From: Cytobacillus firmus DS1
Lineage (GTDB): Bacteria > Bacillota > Bacilli > Bacillales > Cytobacillaceae
Reading direction: 5' to 3'
NCBI RefSeq assembly: GCF_000565285.1
Contig: NZ_APVL01000016.1
Coordinates: forward strand, 21,324-85,323
DNA: 64,000 bases
The notes under the pieces were generated by a model. That model worked only from the letters and a program-made list of their open reading frames with translations. It had not been told where the DNA came from and ran no database searches. Each line of letters starts with the position of its first letter. The stretch's first letter is position 1. The position numbers and the translations under genes are program-made. Positions 44,207-53,563 of the stretch are shown piece after piece.

Positions 44207-47200
44207 TTAGTTTTCCTCGATTTCACTGCGGTTTTTCTTAAACATTTTAGATAATACTTCGTACACGATTGGCACAATGATAAGGGTCAATAGCGTCGAG
44301 CTTGCCAGACCGCCGATAACGGTAATCGCAAGGCCTTTGGAGATAAGCCCTCCGCCGCCGGAGCCAATGGCCAATGGAATTAATGCACCAATTGTAGCAA
44401 TGGCTGTCATCAGGATTGGGCGAAGTCGGGTTGCTCCCGCTTCCAGCACCGCTTCCCTCATGACCAGACCGTCACGTTCCATATGGATGATCCGGTCCAC
44501 CAGAACGATGGCATTAGTTACGACAATACCAATTAGCATTAATAGTCCCATCATGACCGATACAGAAATGGTTTCACCGGCAATCAACAACCCAACGAAA
44601 GAACCAATCACGGCAAACGGAAGGGAGAAGAGAACCGCAAATGGCGCCACTCCTTCACGGAATGTAACGACCAGAATGAAGTACACAATCGCGATGGCTG
44701 CAAGCATCGCAGCGCCAAGCTGCGTGAACGTCTCAGTCATATCTGCCTGAACGCCAGCAACTCCGACGGTTACACCCTTAGGCAGATCCAATTCATCAAT
44801 AGCTTCATCTGTTTTAGAAGTAGCCTTTGAGATATCATCTCCTTTGACGGTACCTGACACGGTTGCGTAGTACTCGCCTTTACTGCGGGCAAGCGTATTA
44901 TGGGTTGTGCCTTCTTTCACTGTGACAAGCTCGGAAAGAGGCATAGTTGTACCCATCGCTGTCGGCACCTGTGTTGCCAGGATATCATCAATGGATTTCG
45001 GCTGTTCCGCCTGCTCCTGCTGGACAATGACTTCAAGCGTCTCACCGTCTTTTTCAATCGTTGTCAGAACATCCTTGGTGTTCGAGGAATTCAGCATCAT
45101 GACAATTTGTCCGGCTGTCAGACCGTACTGCAGCAGTTCATCCTGCTCCACATTGAAGGTATATTCAACAAAGGCGTCTTCTGCACTTGAAGAAACGTCC
45201 TCCAATTCTTCATTTTCCTTCATAACGTCTTCTACCATTTTGACAGAGTCATTCAGTTTATCTAAATCTTCACTGTAGAATGTGTAGCTGACTTCATTGG
45301 TTGAACCGGACATAGAAGTGAAGTTCTGGCTCTTCCATTCACCTGATTGTCCGATATTAAACACATACTCTTCTATTTCTTCACGGACTTCAGGGAAATT
45401 ATCCATCTCAGGGTCAAAGATCAGGTACATTAAAGCTCCGCCTGCTCCCCCGCCCATCATGGCAGCCATCTGATCCGCTTCTTCGGTTACAGATATTTGA
45501 ACGATGTCAATATCATCACGTTTAAGCATTTCTTCTTCTACTGCTTCAACGTTCTTTAAAGTTTCATCTTTAAGCTCTCCAGCTTCAGGTGTGTATGTCA
45601 GATACATCACTTTATCTTCTTCACTGCCCATAAAGCTGAATCCGATCATTGGTGTCAGAGCTAAGCTCCCCGCCAGCAATACTACCGCAATGATGGATGT
45701 AATAATCTTATGATTAAGAGATTTCTCAAGGATCCCTCTATACCATTTTGATAGCTTTCCAGCTTCTTTATGGCTGCCTTCCGTTTTTTCGCTGTACAAT
45801 TTCTTTCTAAACAAGAAGTGAGACAGCGCTGGAACGATTGTAATGGCCACAAGCAGTGAGGCACCAAGCGCAAACGTCATCGTCAAAGCGAATGGCATAA
45901 ACAGCTCGCCGACCATACCTCCTACAAAAATGAGCGGTGCAAATACAGCAACCGTAACTAATGTCGAGGAGAGGATTGGCTTGAACATCTCAATCGTAGC
46001 TTCACGGATAAGCGCCCGCCCTGTCAGTTTTTCTTCTTTTAAATGCAGGCGGCGGTAAATATTTTCAACTACAACGATAGAGTCATCAATTACACGGCCG
46101 ATGGCAACCGTAATGGCTCCAAGAGTCATAATATTCAAGGTAATATTCATCCAGTTCAGCAGCAGCAAAGCCATGAAAATCGAAACTGGAATGGATACGA
46201 TGGAAATAATAGTTGATTTAAAATCACGCAGGAACAGTAAAATAATCAAGACGGCGATCAGCCCGCCAAACACGGCCTTTTCAATCATGGTTGAAACGGA
46301 TTCTTCAATCGGCTTGCCCTGGTCAAGTGAAAGATCTATAACAAGGCCCTCGACCTTTTCTTTTTCTTCCTTGATTAAATCTTTGACATTGTTGACCACT
46401 TCAACAGTGTTAGCCTGCTGTTCTTTAACGATTTGAATGGCAATGGCATCATCACCATTTGTACGGGATACAGATTGCACTCTGCCGACCGTATCAATCT
46501 CGGCAATGTCACTCAGCTTCACAAAAGGTGACTGGTTTTGGGCGGTCGGTGTTACCGGAATGAGCATATTCTTTAATTCATCCTCGGTCATGAACTTGCC
46601 GTCCACTGCGACAGCCTGCTCACCTTCTTCAAATTCGTAAAGTCCCAATGATACAGCCATGTTGCTTGCCTGGATCATTTCCTTTACTTTGTCTTCGGTC
46701 AGCTCAAGTTCAGCCAGTTTTTCTTCGTTGTATGTGAGCTGCACTTCTTCCACATGCTGACCAGTGATGGTCGCTGATGCTACACCATCTATTTTCTCAA
46801 TTTTTGGCAGTATGATATCTTCTACAGTTGAGGTTAACTCCACAATATCCTCAGATTTACTGCTTACACTCAGTGCAGCAACCGGCATCATATTCATGCT
46901 GATGGCCGTAATGGTCGGTTCCTGTGCTCCTTCCGGCAGCTCCACTGCATCCAGAGCCGATTGAAGAGCACGCTTGGCTTCGTCCATATCAATACCATAG
47001 TCATATTCCACTTGGATATTTGCCATGTTAGAATATGAATTTGAGTAAACTGATTTCACATCTTCAAGGCCTTCTACGGCTTTCTCGATTGGGATGGACA
47101 CATCATCCATCACTTTTTCAGGAGTTGCACCCGGATATACATCCATTACCATTAAGTAAGGAATCGAGACATCCGGAATGGTCTCCATATTCATCCGTGT

Positions 47201-47290
47201 ACCTGAATAAATGCCAGATACCGTGATAATAATTGTTAACAGCCAGACTGCAAGTTTATTCTGCAGGACAAAATTCACTAACCCTTTCAC
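44207..47290 (-). CDS. swrC: RND family efflux transporter, SwrC-like
   Basis: A 1027-aa inner-membrane exporter of the AcrB superfamily with twelve helices and two large extracellular loops. Typical segments are PYLMVMDVYPGATPEKV, the TM4 proton-relay region with the Asp pair in GRVIDDSIVVVENIYRR, and the repeat GIVVTNAIVLVDR in the second half. In B. subtilis SwrC gives surfactin self-resistance and supports swarming. No membrane-fusion partner lies nearby, normal for the Gram-positive form. I chose GTG 47290 with AGGTG 5 nt upstream; the frame is open to TTG 47326. Divergent from a TetR gene. Confidence 0.9.
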   Translation of the reverse strand: MKGLVNFVLQNKLAVWLLTIIITVSGIYSGTRMNMETIPDVSIPYLMVMDVYPGATPEKVMDDVSIPIEKAVEGLEDVKSVYSNSYSNMANIQVEYDYGIDMDEAKRALQSALDAVELPEGAQEPTITAISMNMMPVAALSVSSKSEDIVELTSTVEDIILPKIEKIDGVASATITGQHVEEVQLTYNEEKLAELELTEDKVKEMIQASNMAVSLGLYEFEEGEQAVAVDGKFMTEDELKNMLIPVTPTAQNQSPFVKLSDIAEIDTVGRVQSVSRTNGDDAIAIQIVKEQQANTVEVVNNVKDLIKEEKEKVEGLVIDLSLDQGKPIEESVSTMIEKAVFGGLIAVLIILLFLRDFKSTIISIVSIPVSIFMALLLLNWMNITLNIMTLGAITVAIGRVIDDSIVVVENIYRRLHLKEEKLTGRALIREATIEMFKPILSSTLVTVAVFAPLIFVGGMVGELFMPFALTMTFALGASLLVAITIVPALSHFLFRKKLYSEKTEGSHKEAGKLSKWYRGILEKSLNHKIITSIIAVVLLAGSLALTPMIGFSFMGSEEDKVMYLTYTPEAGELKDETLKNVEAVEEEMLKRDDIDIVQISVTEEADQMAAMMGGGAGGALMYLIFDPEMDNFPEVREEIEEYVFNIGQSGEWKSQNFTSMSGSTNEVSYTFYSEDLDKLNDSVKMVEDVMKENEELEDVSSSAEDAFVEYTFNVEQDELLQYGLTAGQIVMMLNSSNTKDVLTTIEKDGETLEVIVQQEQAEQPKSIDDILATQVPTAMGTTMPLSELVTVKEGTTHNTLARSKGEYYATVSGTVKGDDISKATSKTDEAIDELDLPKGVTVGVAGVQADMTETFTQLGAAMLAAIAIVYFILVVTFREGVAPFAVLFSLPFAVIGSFVGLLIAGETISVSVMMGLLMLIGIVVTNAIVLVDRIIHMERDGLVMREAVLEAGATRLRPILMTAIATIGALIPLAIGSGGGGLISKGLAITVIGGLASSTLLTLIIVPIVYEVLSKMFKKNRSEIEEN

Positions 47291-47337
47291 TTGTGCACCT
47301 ACCCTAAATTGACTTATTAGACTCAATTACATATAAT

Positions 47338-47355
47338 AATGACCAGGTGGTCATT
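47338..47355. promoter_or_regulatory. Inverted repeat, probable TetR operator
   Basis: AATGACCA-GG-TGGTCATT has two eight-base arms around GG. It lies between the divergent RND exporter and TetR genes. It probably binds the TetR protein and controls both. Confidence 0.75.
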
Positions 47356-47384
47356 TGTCAATCATAAAGGAGTGACAATCTTAC

Positions 47385-48221
47385 ATGGGCAAGAAGCAGT
47401 TAATTATGGAAAGCGCTTTAGAACTCTTTGCCAAACAAGGATTTGAAGCTACCTCTGTTCAGCAGATCACCGTTCACTCCGGTATTTCCAAAGGAGCTTT
47501 CTACTTATCATTCAAATCAAAAGATGAATTGATCATGGCTTTGATCGATCAGTTTATGGATCAGTTCGTCTCAGATATTGACCAAATAGTCAAAGACCCG
47601 AATAACACAGGCGGAGAGCTTTTAAGGAAGTTTTATTACACCACTTTCCACTCCTTTCAAAAGCATTCAGACTTTGCCAAGGTTTTCATTAAAGAACAGG
47701 CACATACATTTAACGAGGAGCTTATATCAAAAGGCCGTCACTTTGACCAATTAATCGATGATATCACCCTATCGATGCTTGATCAGCTATATGGTGAGGC
47801 TGTCCAGCATACAAAATATGATTTAATTTATTGCATTAAAGGCTTCATGCATGTGTACTCTCATTTATTTCTATTTTTCAATGTGCCTTTGGATTTGGAC
47901 CTTCTATGCCGGTCACTTGCGGAAAAAACGGACCTGCTGGCAAAGCACTCAGAAATTCCGTTTATTACAGACGAGCTCTATGACACGTTCAGGAAGGCCG
48001 GACACGAAGAAATGACTGACAGGCAAGTGATTGAAATCATAGAGCAGAAAATTGAGGAATTAGAAGATTCGATTGAAAAGGAATCCCTCATCCTCCTAAA
48101 GAAGGATGTACAGGAGCGCAGCCTGAGCCCTGCTATCGTACAAGGGCTGATTACAAATATCAGGAACAATCCTCAAAGCAGATGGATTGCTTATCTGCTT
48201 TTAAATTACTACGAGCTTTAG
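47385..48221 (+). CDS. TetR family transcriptional regulator
   Basis: A 278-aa regulator, longer than most TetR proteins. The N-terminal HTH covers residues 1-50: ALELFAKQGFEATSVQQIT then HSGISKGAFYLSFKSKDELI. The C-terminal ligand-binding part is extended by about 80 residues with an acidic helical segment (IIEQKIEELEDSIEKESLILL). Its position, divergent from the SwrC-like exporter with a shared inverted repeat, points to a drug-responsive repressor of that exporter. The inducer is unknown. Confidence 0.9.
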   Translation: MGKKQLIMESALELFAKQGFEATSVQQITVHSGISKGAFYLSFKSKDELIMALIDQFMDQFVSDIDQIVKDPNNTGGELLRKFYYTTFHSFQKHSDFAKVFIKEQAHTFNEELISKGRHFDQLIDDITLSMLDQLYGEAVQHTKYDLIYCIKGFMHVYSHLFLFFNVPLDLDLLCRSLAEKTDLLAKHSEIPFITDELYDTFRKAGHEEMTDRQVIEIIEQKIEELEDSIEKESLILLKKDVQERSLSPAIVQGLITNIRNNPQSRWIAYLLLNYYEL

Positions 48222-48225
48222 AAAA

Positions 48226-48264
48226 TAAAAGGCAGAATGCTTTAGCGAGCATCCTGCCTTTTGT
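48226..48264. terminator. Bidirectional terminator between TetR and methyltransferase genes
   Basis: AAAGGCAGAATGCT/AGCATCCTGCCTTTT with one mismatch and a T-tract on the plus strand; it overlaps the methyltransferase stop. Confidence 0.75.
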
Positions 48265-48913
48265 GTATAGTAAAGTCTTTATTTACTTTTGAGATTGTCA
48301 GTCCATCACCAATAGGAATAAGCACAGATTCCAATTGAGGATGGTCAGCCACTGTTTTATTAAATTTTTTCATGAATTCAGTATGACGTCCAGGTTCAGC
48401 ACCCTCGTCTGCAACACTGCCTCTTGCCAATACATTATCACAAACAATTAATGCCCCATTTTCCGCTAGTCTGATGCAATAATTCAGATAGTTTTCGTAA
48501 TTTTCTTTATCAGCATCGATAAAGAAAAAATCGAATTGCCTATTATCACTAACAAGCTGGTTGAGGCTTTGCAAAGCGGGTCCGATTAAATAGGATACTT
48601 GATCTCCAAAGCCGGCTTTTGCCAGATTGCTATGTGCTAATTCTGCGTAGCTCTCTACGAGCTCAAGGGATGTTAAATTTCCTGCCTGATTGAATCCCCT
48701 CGCTAAACAAATGCCGCTATATCCCCCAAGTGCCCCAATCTCAAGGACATTTTTTGCTCCTGACATGGATACCAGCAGCTTAAGAAGCTTGCCAGTAGAA
48801 GGAGAAACGGATATGGATCGCATGCCATTCTCTTTTATAGAAATAAGAACTTCCTCTAGAATATCATCATGGCTGCAGAAAACTGAATCGATGTATCTGT
48901 TAATTTGTTTCAT
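48242..48913 (-). CDS. SAM-dependent O-methyltransferase (CCoAOMT-like)
   Basis: A 223-aa class I methyltransferase of the caffeoyl-CoA/catechol O-methyltransferase type. The SAM loop is NVLEIGALGGYSGICLAR (about residue 59), followed by SLELVESYAELA, and the metal-binding FFIDADKENYENYL (about residue 130) and IVCDNVLARGSV. Bacterial relatives methylate catechol-like compounds, but the substrate is unknown. I chose ATG 48913, weak site GGGACGGG; the frame is open to 48973. It lies next to, but probably not in, the siderophore cluster. Confidence 0.88.
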   Translation of the reverse strand: MKQINRYIDSVFCSHDDILEEVLISIKENGMRSISVSPSTGKLLKLLVSMSGAKNVLEIGALGGYSGICLARGFNQAGNLTSLELVESYAELAHSNLAKAGFGDQVSYLIGPALQSLNQLVSDNRQFDFFFIDADKENYENYLNYCIRLAENGALIVCDNVLARGSVADEGAEPGRHTEFMKKFNKTVADHPQLESVLIPIGDGLTISKVNKDFTIHKRQDAR

Positions 48914-48957
48914 ATTTCCCGTCCCTTTATTAAAGTGGATTATTCTTATTAAAAATG

Positions 48958-48988
48958 GCCGCCGGAGAGTCAATTCAGATTCTCCAGA
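48958..48988 (-). terminator. Probable terminator after the siderophore-binding protein gene
   Basis: CTGGAGA/TCTCCGG stem on the minus strand, with CCATTTTTAATAA after it. Confidence 0.5.
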
Positions 48989-49003
48989 CAGCCCTTATAT
49001 AAA

Positions 49004-50041
49004 TTATTTCAGCTCAGCTAAGACTTCTTCAATTTTAGCAAGTTCTGATTGTAAACCGCCTCCGCTCAGGTACCAAAGTGGTCCATCCAAGTAAACGATT
49101 TTTTTATTTTGATAAGCATCTGTTTTCTTAACGATATCATTTTCCATATCCGCTTCAATATTAGAGTCCCCGCCAACAGCTGCTGTACGGTCAATTACGA
49201 ATAGCACTTGTGGATTAAATTCCAGGATGGCTTCAAAACCGAAGTTAGAACCGTGAGAAGAAGATTCGATATCTTCTGTTACCGGCTTGAATCCATAAAT
49301 GTCATAAATGTAGCCAAAGCGGGAATTAGTTGAGAAACCTGATAATTTCCCTTCATTGTACATAGTTACTAAAGTGCTTTCATAGTTTCCGGCTAAAGCT
49401 TTGATTTCTTTTAAAGCTGAATCAAATTTTGCCGTGTATTCTTCGGCTTCTGCTTCTTTACCAAACATTTTCGCCGCCAGGTCTACAGAAGATTGAAATG
49501 TGTTCCAATAGTCATCCTGAGAAGTACCAACAAACACGACAGGAGCAATTTCTTTTAATTCTTCATAGAAAGCTGACTGGCGCCCGGAGATAAAGATTAC
49601 ATCCGGATCCATTTCAGCAATATCTTCAAGTAAAGGTTCTTTTAATCCGCCAACACTTTCATACTCATCTGAAGCATATTTTTCAAGGTGAGCAGGCAGG
49701 GTAGAATCCTTCGCAACCCCAACAATTCCTTCAACCCCAAGAGCATCTAATGTATCTAAGAAACCATAATCAAATACAGCAATTCTTTCCGGCATCTTTT
49801 CAAATTCTACATCTTCAAAATTGGTTGTACCGCCTTCATTGCCTTCTACTGAAGCAACTGTCGGAGAAACAGTCATTGGATATGCAGAGCTTCCTTCTTC
49901 AGTTCCAGATACATTTGTTTCTTCAGATTGGCCAGCTTTAGCTTCATCAGCTGATTCTTCTTTTGAAGCTTCTTCGGCAGATCCGCATGCGGCAAGCAAT
50001 AATACCATTGCTGCTAACAGTGCATAAAATATTTTTTTCAT
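49004..50041 (-). CDS. yclQ: Iron-siderophore-binding lipoprotein (YclQ/FpuA-like)
   Basis: A 345-aa surface lipoprotein. The signal peptide ends with lipobox LAAC (Cys about residue 19). A long acidic linker of about 40 residues follows, then a class III binding fold starting FEKMPERIAVFDYGFLDTL. Other signatures include DPDVIFISGRQ and SGFSTNSRFGYIYDIYGF. B. subtilis YclQ takes up petrobactin-type catecholate siderophores. It is the last gene of the cluster and has its own Fur box, so it can be transcribed separately. Confidence 0.9.
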   Translation of the reverse strand: MKKIFYALLAAMVLLLAACGSAEEASKEESADEAKAGQSEETNVSGTEEGSSAYPMTVSPTVASVEGNEGGTTNFEDVEFEKMPERIAVFDYGFLDTLDALGVEGIVGVAKDSTLPAHLEKYASDEYESVGGLKEPLLEDIAEMDPDVIFISGRQSAFYEELKEIAPVVFVGTSQDDYWNTFQSSVDLAAKMFGKEAEAEEYTAKFDSALKEIKALAGNYESTLVTMYNEGKLSGFSTNSRFGYIYDIYGFKPVTEDIESSSHGSNFGFEAILEFNPQVLFVIDRTAAVGGDSNIEADMENDIVKKTDAYQNKKIVYLDGPLWYLSGGGLQSELAKIEEVLAELK

Positions 50042-50074
50042 TTTTTTACTCTCCCTTTTTCTGTTTATTGATAT

Positions 50075-50089
50075 TGATTATCATTATCA
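50075..50089. promoter_or_regulatory. Fur box upstream of yclQ-like gene
   Basis: TGATTATCATTATCA matches 14 of 15 positions of the Fur consensus TGATAATNATTATCA. It is located 34 nt upstream of the yclQ-like ATG. Confidence 0.85.
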
Positions 50090-50189
50090 ACTATGGTGAT
50101 AATTATTATTGAATAATCTCTATTAGTCAATAACTTTTTGTGAATTTTATTAAATTATTTTCCAATATTTCAAATAAATGATAAAAAAA

Positions 50190-50229
50190 TAGCAGAAGCC
50201 TGGAGAAATACAGTAGAATTCTCCAGGAA
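50190..50229 (-). terminator. Probable terminator after yclP-like gene
   Basis: CCTGGAGAA/TTTCTCCAGG stem on the minus strand, followed 8 nt later by ATTTTTTTAT. It may separate the NOP genes from yclQ. Confidence 0.6.
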
Positions 50230-50237
50230 TATGTTAT

Positions 50238-51005
50238 TTATATATGTGAGTTAAAATAGACACAAATCCTGCAGCCATTCTGTTCTTGAATGGGAATATC
50301 CATATCGTAAATTTCACGAAGCACATCAGAATTAATGATTTCACGGGTCGGCCCATTTTTCATCAGCCGGCCATTTTTTAACGCTACGATACGATCAGAA
50401 TAAACAGATGCAAAATTTATGTCATGCAAAACAATGACAACGGTCTTTCCAAGTTCATCAACCAGCTTGCGCAAAATTTTCATAATCTGAACGGAATGCT
50501 TCATATCCAGGTTATTTAAAGGCTCATCCAGCAGGATGTAATCCGTATCCTGAGCAATGACCATGGCAATAAATGCCCGCTGCTTCTGACCGCCTGATAA
50601 TTCATCTAAATATTTGTTTTCCATATCAGCTAAATTCATATAGTCAATTGCTTGATCAACAAACTTCTCGTCTTCAGCTGACAAACGTCCTTTTGAATAG
50701 GGATAGCGCCCAAATGACACAAGCTCACGCACTGTTAATCTCACATTAAGGTAGTTGGCCTGTTTCAAAATGGATACTCTCTTCGCAAAATCCGAAGACT
50801 TCCACTTTTTCACATTATTCTGATCGAGTAATACCTCACCTGTATCTGCTTCTAATAAACGGCTTACCATAGAAAGAAGTGTTGATTTACCAGCACCATT
50901 CGGTCCAATAAAAGAGGTGATGGTCCCAGGCTCGATTGTGACTGTAACATCCTCTACAACAGGCTTTTTACCAAATCGTTTTGTTAATCCTTTGATTTCA
51001 ATCAT
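50238..51005 (-). CDS. yclP: Iron-siderophore ABC transporter ATPase (YclP-like)
   Basis: A 255-aa ATPase of the FepC/FhuC type: Walker A GPNGAGKST (about residue 37), signature LSGGQKQR, Walker B YILLDEPLNNLD and an H-loop in VIVLHDINFAS. It ends with a short variable tail containing one cysteine. It overlaps the upstream permease gene by 4 nt. It energises import through the yclN/yclO permeases of ferric siderophores bound by the YclQ-like protein. Confidence 0.93.
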   Translation of the reverse strand: MIEIKGLTKRFGKKPVVEDVTVTIEPGTITSFIGPNGAGKSTLLSMVSRLLEADTGEVLLDQNNVKKWKSSDFAKRVSILKQANYLNVRLTVRELVSFGRYPYSKGRLSAEDEKFVDQAIDYMNLADMENKYLDELSGGQKQRAFIAMVIAQDTDYILLDEPLNNLDMKHSVQIMKILRKLVDELGKTVVIVLHDINFASVYSDRIVALKNGRLMKNGPTREIINSDVLREIYDMDIPIQEQNGCRICVYFNSHI

Positions 51006-51955
51006 CCTGCTGCCCTACTTTCCTTAAGTAATAGATATATAAAGTAAATACCGCCAATAAAGTTAATAATGACACTTAATGTGGTGCGCAGCTCAAAAAT
51101 ATGCTCCACAAGGAAATTACCGCCGACCAATGCAATGATACTGATCAGGCTTGCCCCTAATATATGGGTGGAATGTTTAAATGTCACCAGAAATTGATAA
51201 GAGAGATTGGCAACAATTAGTCCAAAAAAGGTAATTGGGCCAACAAGCGCAGTTGATGTGGCAATTAATACTGACGATAAAATTAAAATTCTCATAACCA
51301 TACCGTCATAGTTAATGCCAAGATTTATCGCATTTTCACGGCCAAGCGACATCACATCCAGCTGCCCCATAATAAGGTAGCCATAAAGAAACGCCAGGGC
51401 CAGGATGCCAATTGAAATAAATAATAACTCTGTTTTTACATTTGTAAAGGTCGCAAACAACCGGCTTTGAAGACTTAAATATTCGACTGGATCTATCAGT
51501 ACCTGCAGGAATGTGACAAAGCTTCCCAGGAGTGTTCCTATAATCATCCCTATTAAGAGAAGAAAATAAATGGGATGCTTATCCGCCCTGAACAAAAACC
51601 GATACAAAATCAGGGCGAAGACGACCATGGCAAAAATGGCTGCGCCAAAATTCAAGTATTTATTTAACACCCACACTGACATCGACCCTGCAAAAAAGTA
51701 GATTAAGGTCTGAACCACTTGATACATAGAATCAAGGCCCATAACAGAAGGGGTTAAAATGCGGTTATGTGTAATGGTCTGGAACACAACTGTGGAATAA
51801 GCAATTGCGATTCCTGTAATAATCATCGCTGTGACCCTTAGCATACGCTTTGGAAAAGCATAATCAAAGCCGCCTTTAATATCATAAAAGCCGTATAACA
51901 AAATAAACACAATGGCAATAGCTGCTAAAATCATCAGTTTTGTACTATTTCGCAT
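51002..51955 (-). CDS. yclO: Iron-siderophore ABC transporter permease (YclO-like)
   Basis: A 317-aa FecCD-family permease with about nine helices. Recognisable segments are RMLRVTAMIITGIAIAYSTVVFQTI, ILTPSVMGLDSMYQ, and GPITFFGLIVANLSY near residue 236. It pairs with the YclN-like permease, whose gene it overlaps by 11 nt, and precedes the ATPase. The start ATG 51955 lies inside the end of the upstream gene. Confidence 0.93.
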   Translation of the reverse strand: MRNSTKLMILAAIAIVFILLYGFYDIKGGFDYAFPKRMLRVTAMIITGIAIAYSTVVFQTITHNRILTPSVMGLDSMYQVVQTLIYFFAGSMSVWVLNKYLNFGAAIFAMVVFALILYRFLFRADKHPIYFLLLIGMIIGTLLGSFVTFLQVLIDPVEYLSLQSRLFATFTNVKTELLFISIGILALAFLYGYLIMGQLDVMSLGRENAINLGINYDGMVMRILILSSVLIATSTALVGPITFFGLIVANLSYQFLVTFKHSTHILGASLISIIALVGGNFLVEHIFELRTTLSVIINFIGGIYFIYLLLKESRAAG

Positions 51956-52898
51956 ATGCTCTCCCCCTTAGCAGCATCGTTAAGAAGATAGCACTGCCTA
52001 TCACTGCCACTGTTACATTAACTGGAATTTCATAAGGATGAATAATGATGCGCCCCAGAATGTCACATATTAATAAGAAGACAATTCCCAGCACCGCTGT
52101 ATGAGGAATCGTTTTACGCAGGTTGTCACCTAAATATAAGGAGACAATATTGGGAACTATTAGTCCTAAAAATGGAATAACCCCGACAGTAAGAACCACC
52201 GTTGTTGAGATAACCGCAACAAGGACCAGACCAATATTCAGTACCAGCTTATAGCTTAAGCCCAGATTTCTCGCAAAATCCTCACCCATTCCGGCAACCG
52301 TAAATTTATTCGCATAAAGATACGCCAGAATAATAGCTGGAATACTGACATATAAAAGCTCATATCGGCCGGCAATAATCAAAGTAAAGCTTCCCATAAG
52401 CCAGGAAGAAAGATTTTGCAGCAGATCTGCTTCATATCCAAGGAACGTTGTAATCGAAGATAGTATATTTCCATACATAATTCCGATTAACGGTACGAAA
52501 ATAACATCTTTAAATTTTATGCGATCTAAAATCTGCATGAAGAGAAATGTTCCTGCTAAAGCAAAGGCAAAGCTAAAGATAACCTGCTGTGTATAAGTGA
52601 CATTCGTAAAAAACAGCATGGAAATTAAAATACCCAGTTTTGCTGCATCCAATGTTCCGGCAGTAGTCGGTGATACAAACTTATTCCGGCTTAAAGACTG
52701 CATAATTAAACCGGCAATACTCATTCCTGCCCCCGCTAATATAATCGCCAATAGCCGTGGAATGCGGCTTATAAGGAAAATATGTGTTTCATCTGATTCC
52801 CAATTAAGCAGATCCTTAGGCGTTATATCTATTGCTCCGATAAACAGCGAGATAAAAGACAGAACGATGGCTGCAATTCCTAACATCCATAATTTCAT
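51945..52898 (-). CDS. yclN: Iron-siderophore ABC transporter permease (YclN-like)
   Basis: A 317-aa FecCD-family permease. It has RIPRLLAIILAGAGMSIAGLIMQ, NKFVSPTTAGTLDAAKLGIL and GVIPFLGLIVPNIVSL, the usual signatures. It is the first gene of the cluster and lies downstream of two Fur boxes. Order N-O-P-Q matches B. subtilis yclNOPQ. The ATG 52898 is the natural start. Confidence 0.93.
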   Translation of the reverse strand: MKLWMLGIAAIVLSFISLFIGAIDITPKDLLNWESDETHIFLISRIPRLLAIILAGAGMSIAGLIMQSLSRNKFVSPTTAGTLDAAKLGILISMLFFTNVTYTQQVIFSFAFALAGTFLFMQILDRIKFKDVIFVPLIGIMYGNILSSITTFLGYEADLLQNLSSWLMGSFTLIIAGRYELLYVSIPAIILAYLYANKFTVAGMGEDFARNLGLSYKLVLNIGLVLVAVISTTVVLTVGVIPFLGLIVPNIVSLYLGDNLRKTIPHTAVLGIVFLLICDILGRIIIHPYEIPVNVTVAVIGSAIFLTMLLRGRAYAK

Positions 52899-52948
52899 TA
52901 GTAGCCCTCATAACTTGTATATTATCTATAAAACTATTTCCAAAAGAA

Positions 52949-52963
52949 TGATAATCATTATCA
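52949..52963. promoter_or_regulatory. Perfect Fur box upstream of yclN-like gene
   Basis: TGATAATCATTATCA matches the consensus TGATAATNATTATCA at all 15 positions. Confidence 0.92.
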
Positions 52964-53005
52964 TCAAATGACAAAAAAAGAACCTTGATATGTATAGCAC
53001 TCTAT

Positions 53006-53020
53006 TGAAAATGATTATCA
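53006..53020. promoter_or_regulatory. Second Fur-like box upstream of yclN-like gene
   Basis: TGAAAATGATTATCA matches 14 of 15 Fur consensus positions. Two boxes 57 bp apart suggest tight iron repression. Confidence 0.75.
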
Positions 53021-53130
53021 ATCTCTAACACATTTAATGTATCACAAAAAATAATAAAAGAAAAGAGGCAGATAGAAAATTCCGGAAATTGTCTCAAATT
53101 ATTCTCATTTTAGTGAAGCAACTTAAACGA

Positions 53131-53164
53131 AAAGGAGATCCAAACTCAAAAGTTGAATCTCCCA
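53131..53164 (-). terminator. Terminator of the 129-aa protein gene
   Basis: GGAGATTCAACTTT and TTGGATCTCC pair on the minus strand, followed by TTTTCG. Confidence 0.6.
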
Positions 53165-53173
53165 TCTGTGCCT

Positions 53174-53563
53174 CTATAGTGTTTTAATCAGACCCCGAAT
53201 AGCTTCAGATACGTCGATCTGCTTCTCCTGGCAGTGATTCGTCAGCTGACGATACGTTTCCTCATCTAACCTGACATGAACGGTATGAACATATTTTTCA
53301 GAATCCAGTTTTTTTGGTCTTCCTCTTGTTACTTTTCTTTTGCCGCTGCCATCTTTCCATACATTTATGATGACATATCCGTGTTTTTCCAGCCATTGAT
53401 CACAATCATACTCTTTCCACATGGTTTTGGCCCTTTGCAGAAATTCAAGCTTGAATTTTTCCAGCTCATCTCCTTGAAGTCCCTTCATGACCGCTTTTTC
53501 CATCGCCTTATGCTCGTTAAATTGGAGAAATTGGCCGTAAGATTTGAATGTTAGTTCTTTCAT
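53174..53563 (-). CDS. Small protein with putative ribbon-helix-helix C-terminus
   Basis: A 129-aa basic protein that I cannot place in a named family. The first 70 residues are helical and charged. A basic linker (GSGKRKVTRGRPKKLDSEK) is followed by a strand and two helices, VHTVHVRLDEETYRQLTNHC then DVSEAIRGLI, the layout of an RHH DNA-binding domain. It may be a small regulator. ATG 53563 has GGGAGCGG upstream. It has no obvious operon partner. Confidence 0.65.
   Translation of the reverse strand: MKELTFKSYGQFLQFNEHKAMEKAVMKGLQGDELEKFKLEFLQRAKTMWKEYDCDQWLEKHGYVIINVWKDGSGKRKVTRGRPKKLDSEKYVHTVHVRLDEETYRQLTNHCQEKQIDVSEAIRGLIKTL

Noticed and set aside
44277..47226. Multiple plus-strand ORFs opposite the RND exporter gene
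   Set aside because: They are antisense shadows of a single 1027-codon gene with strong family conservation.
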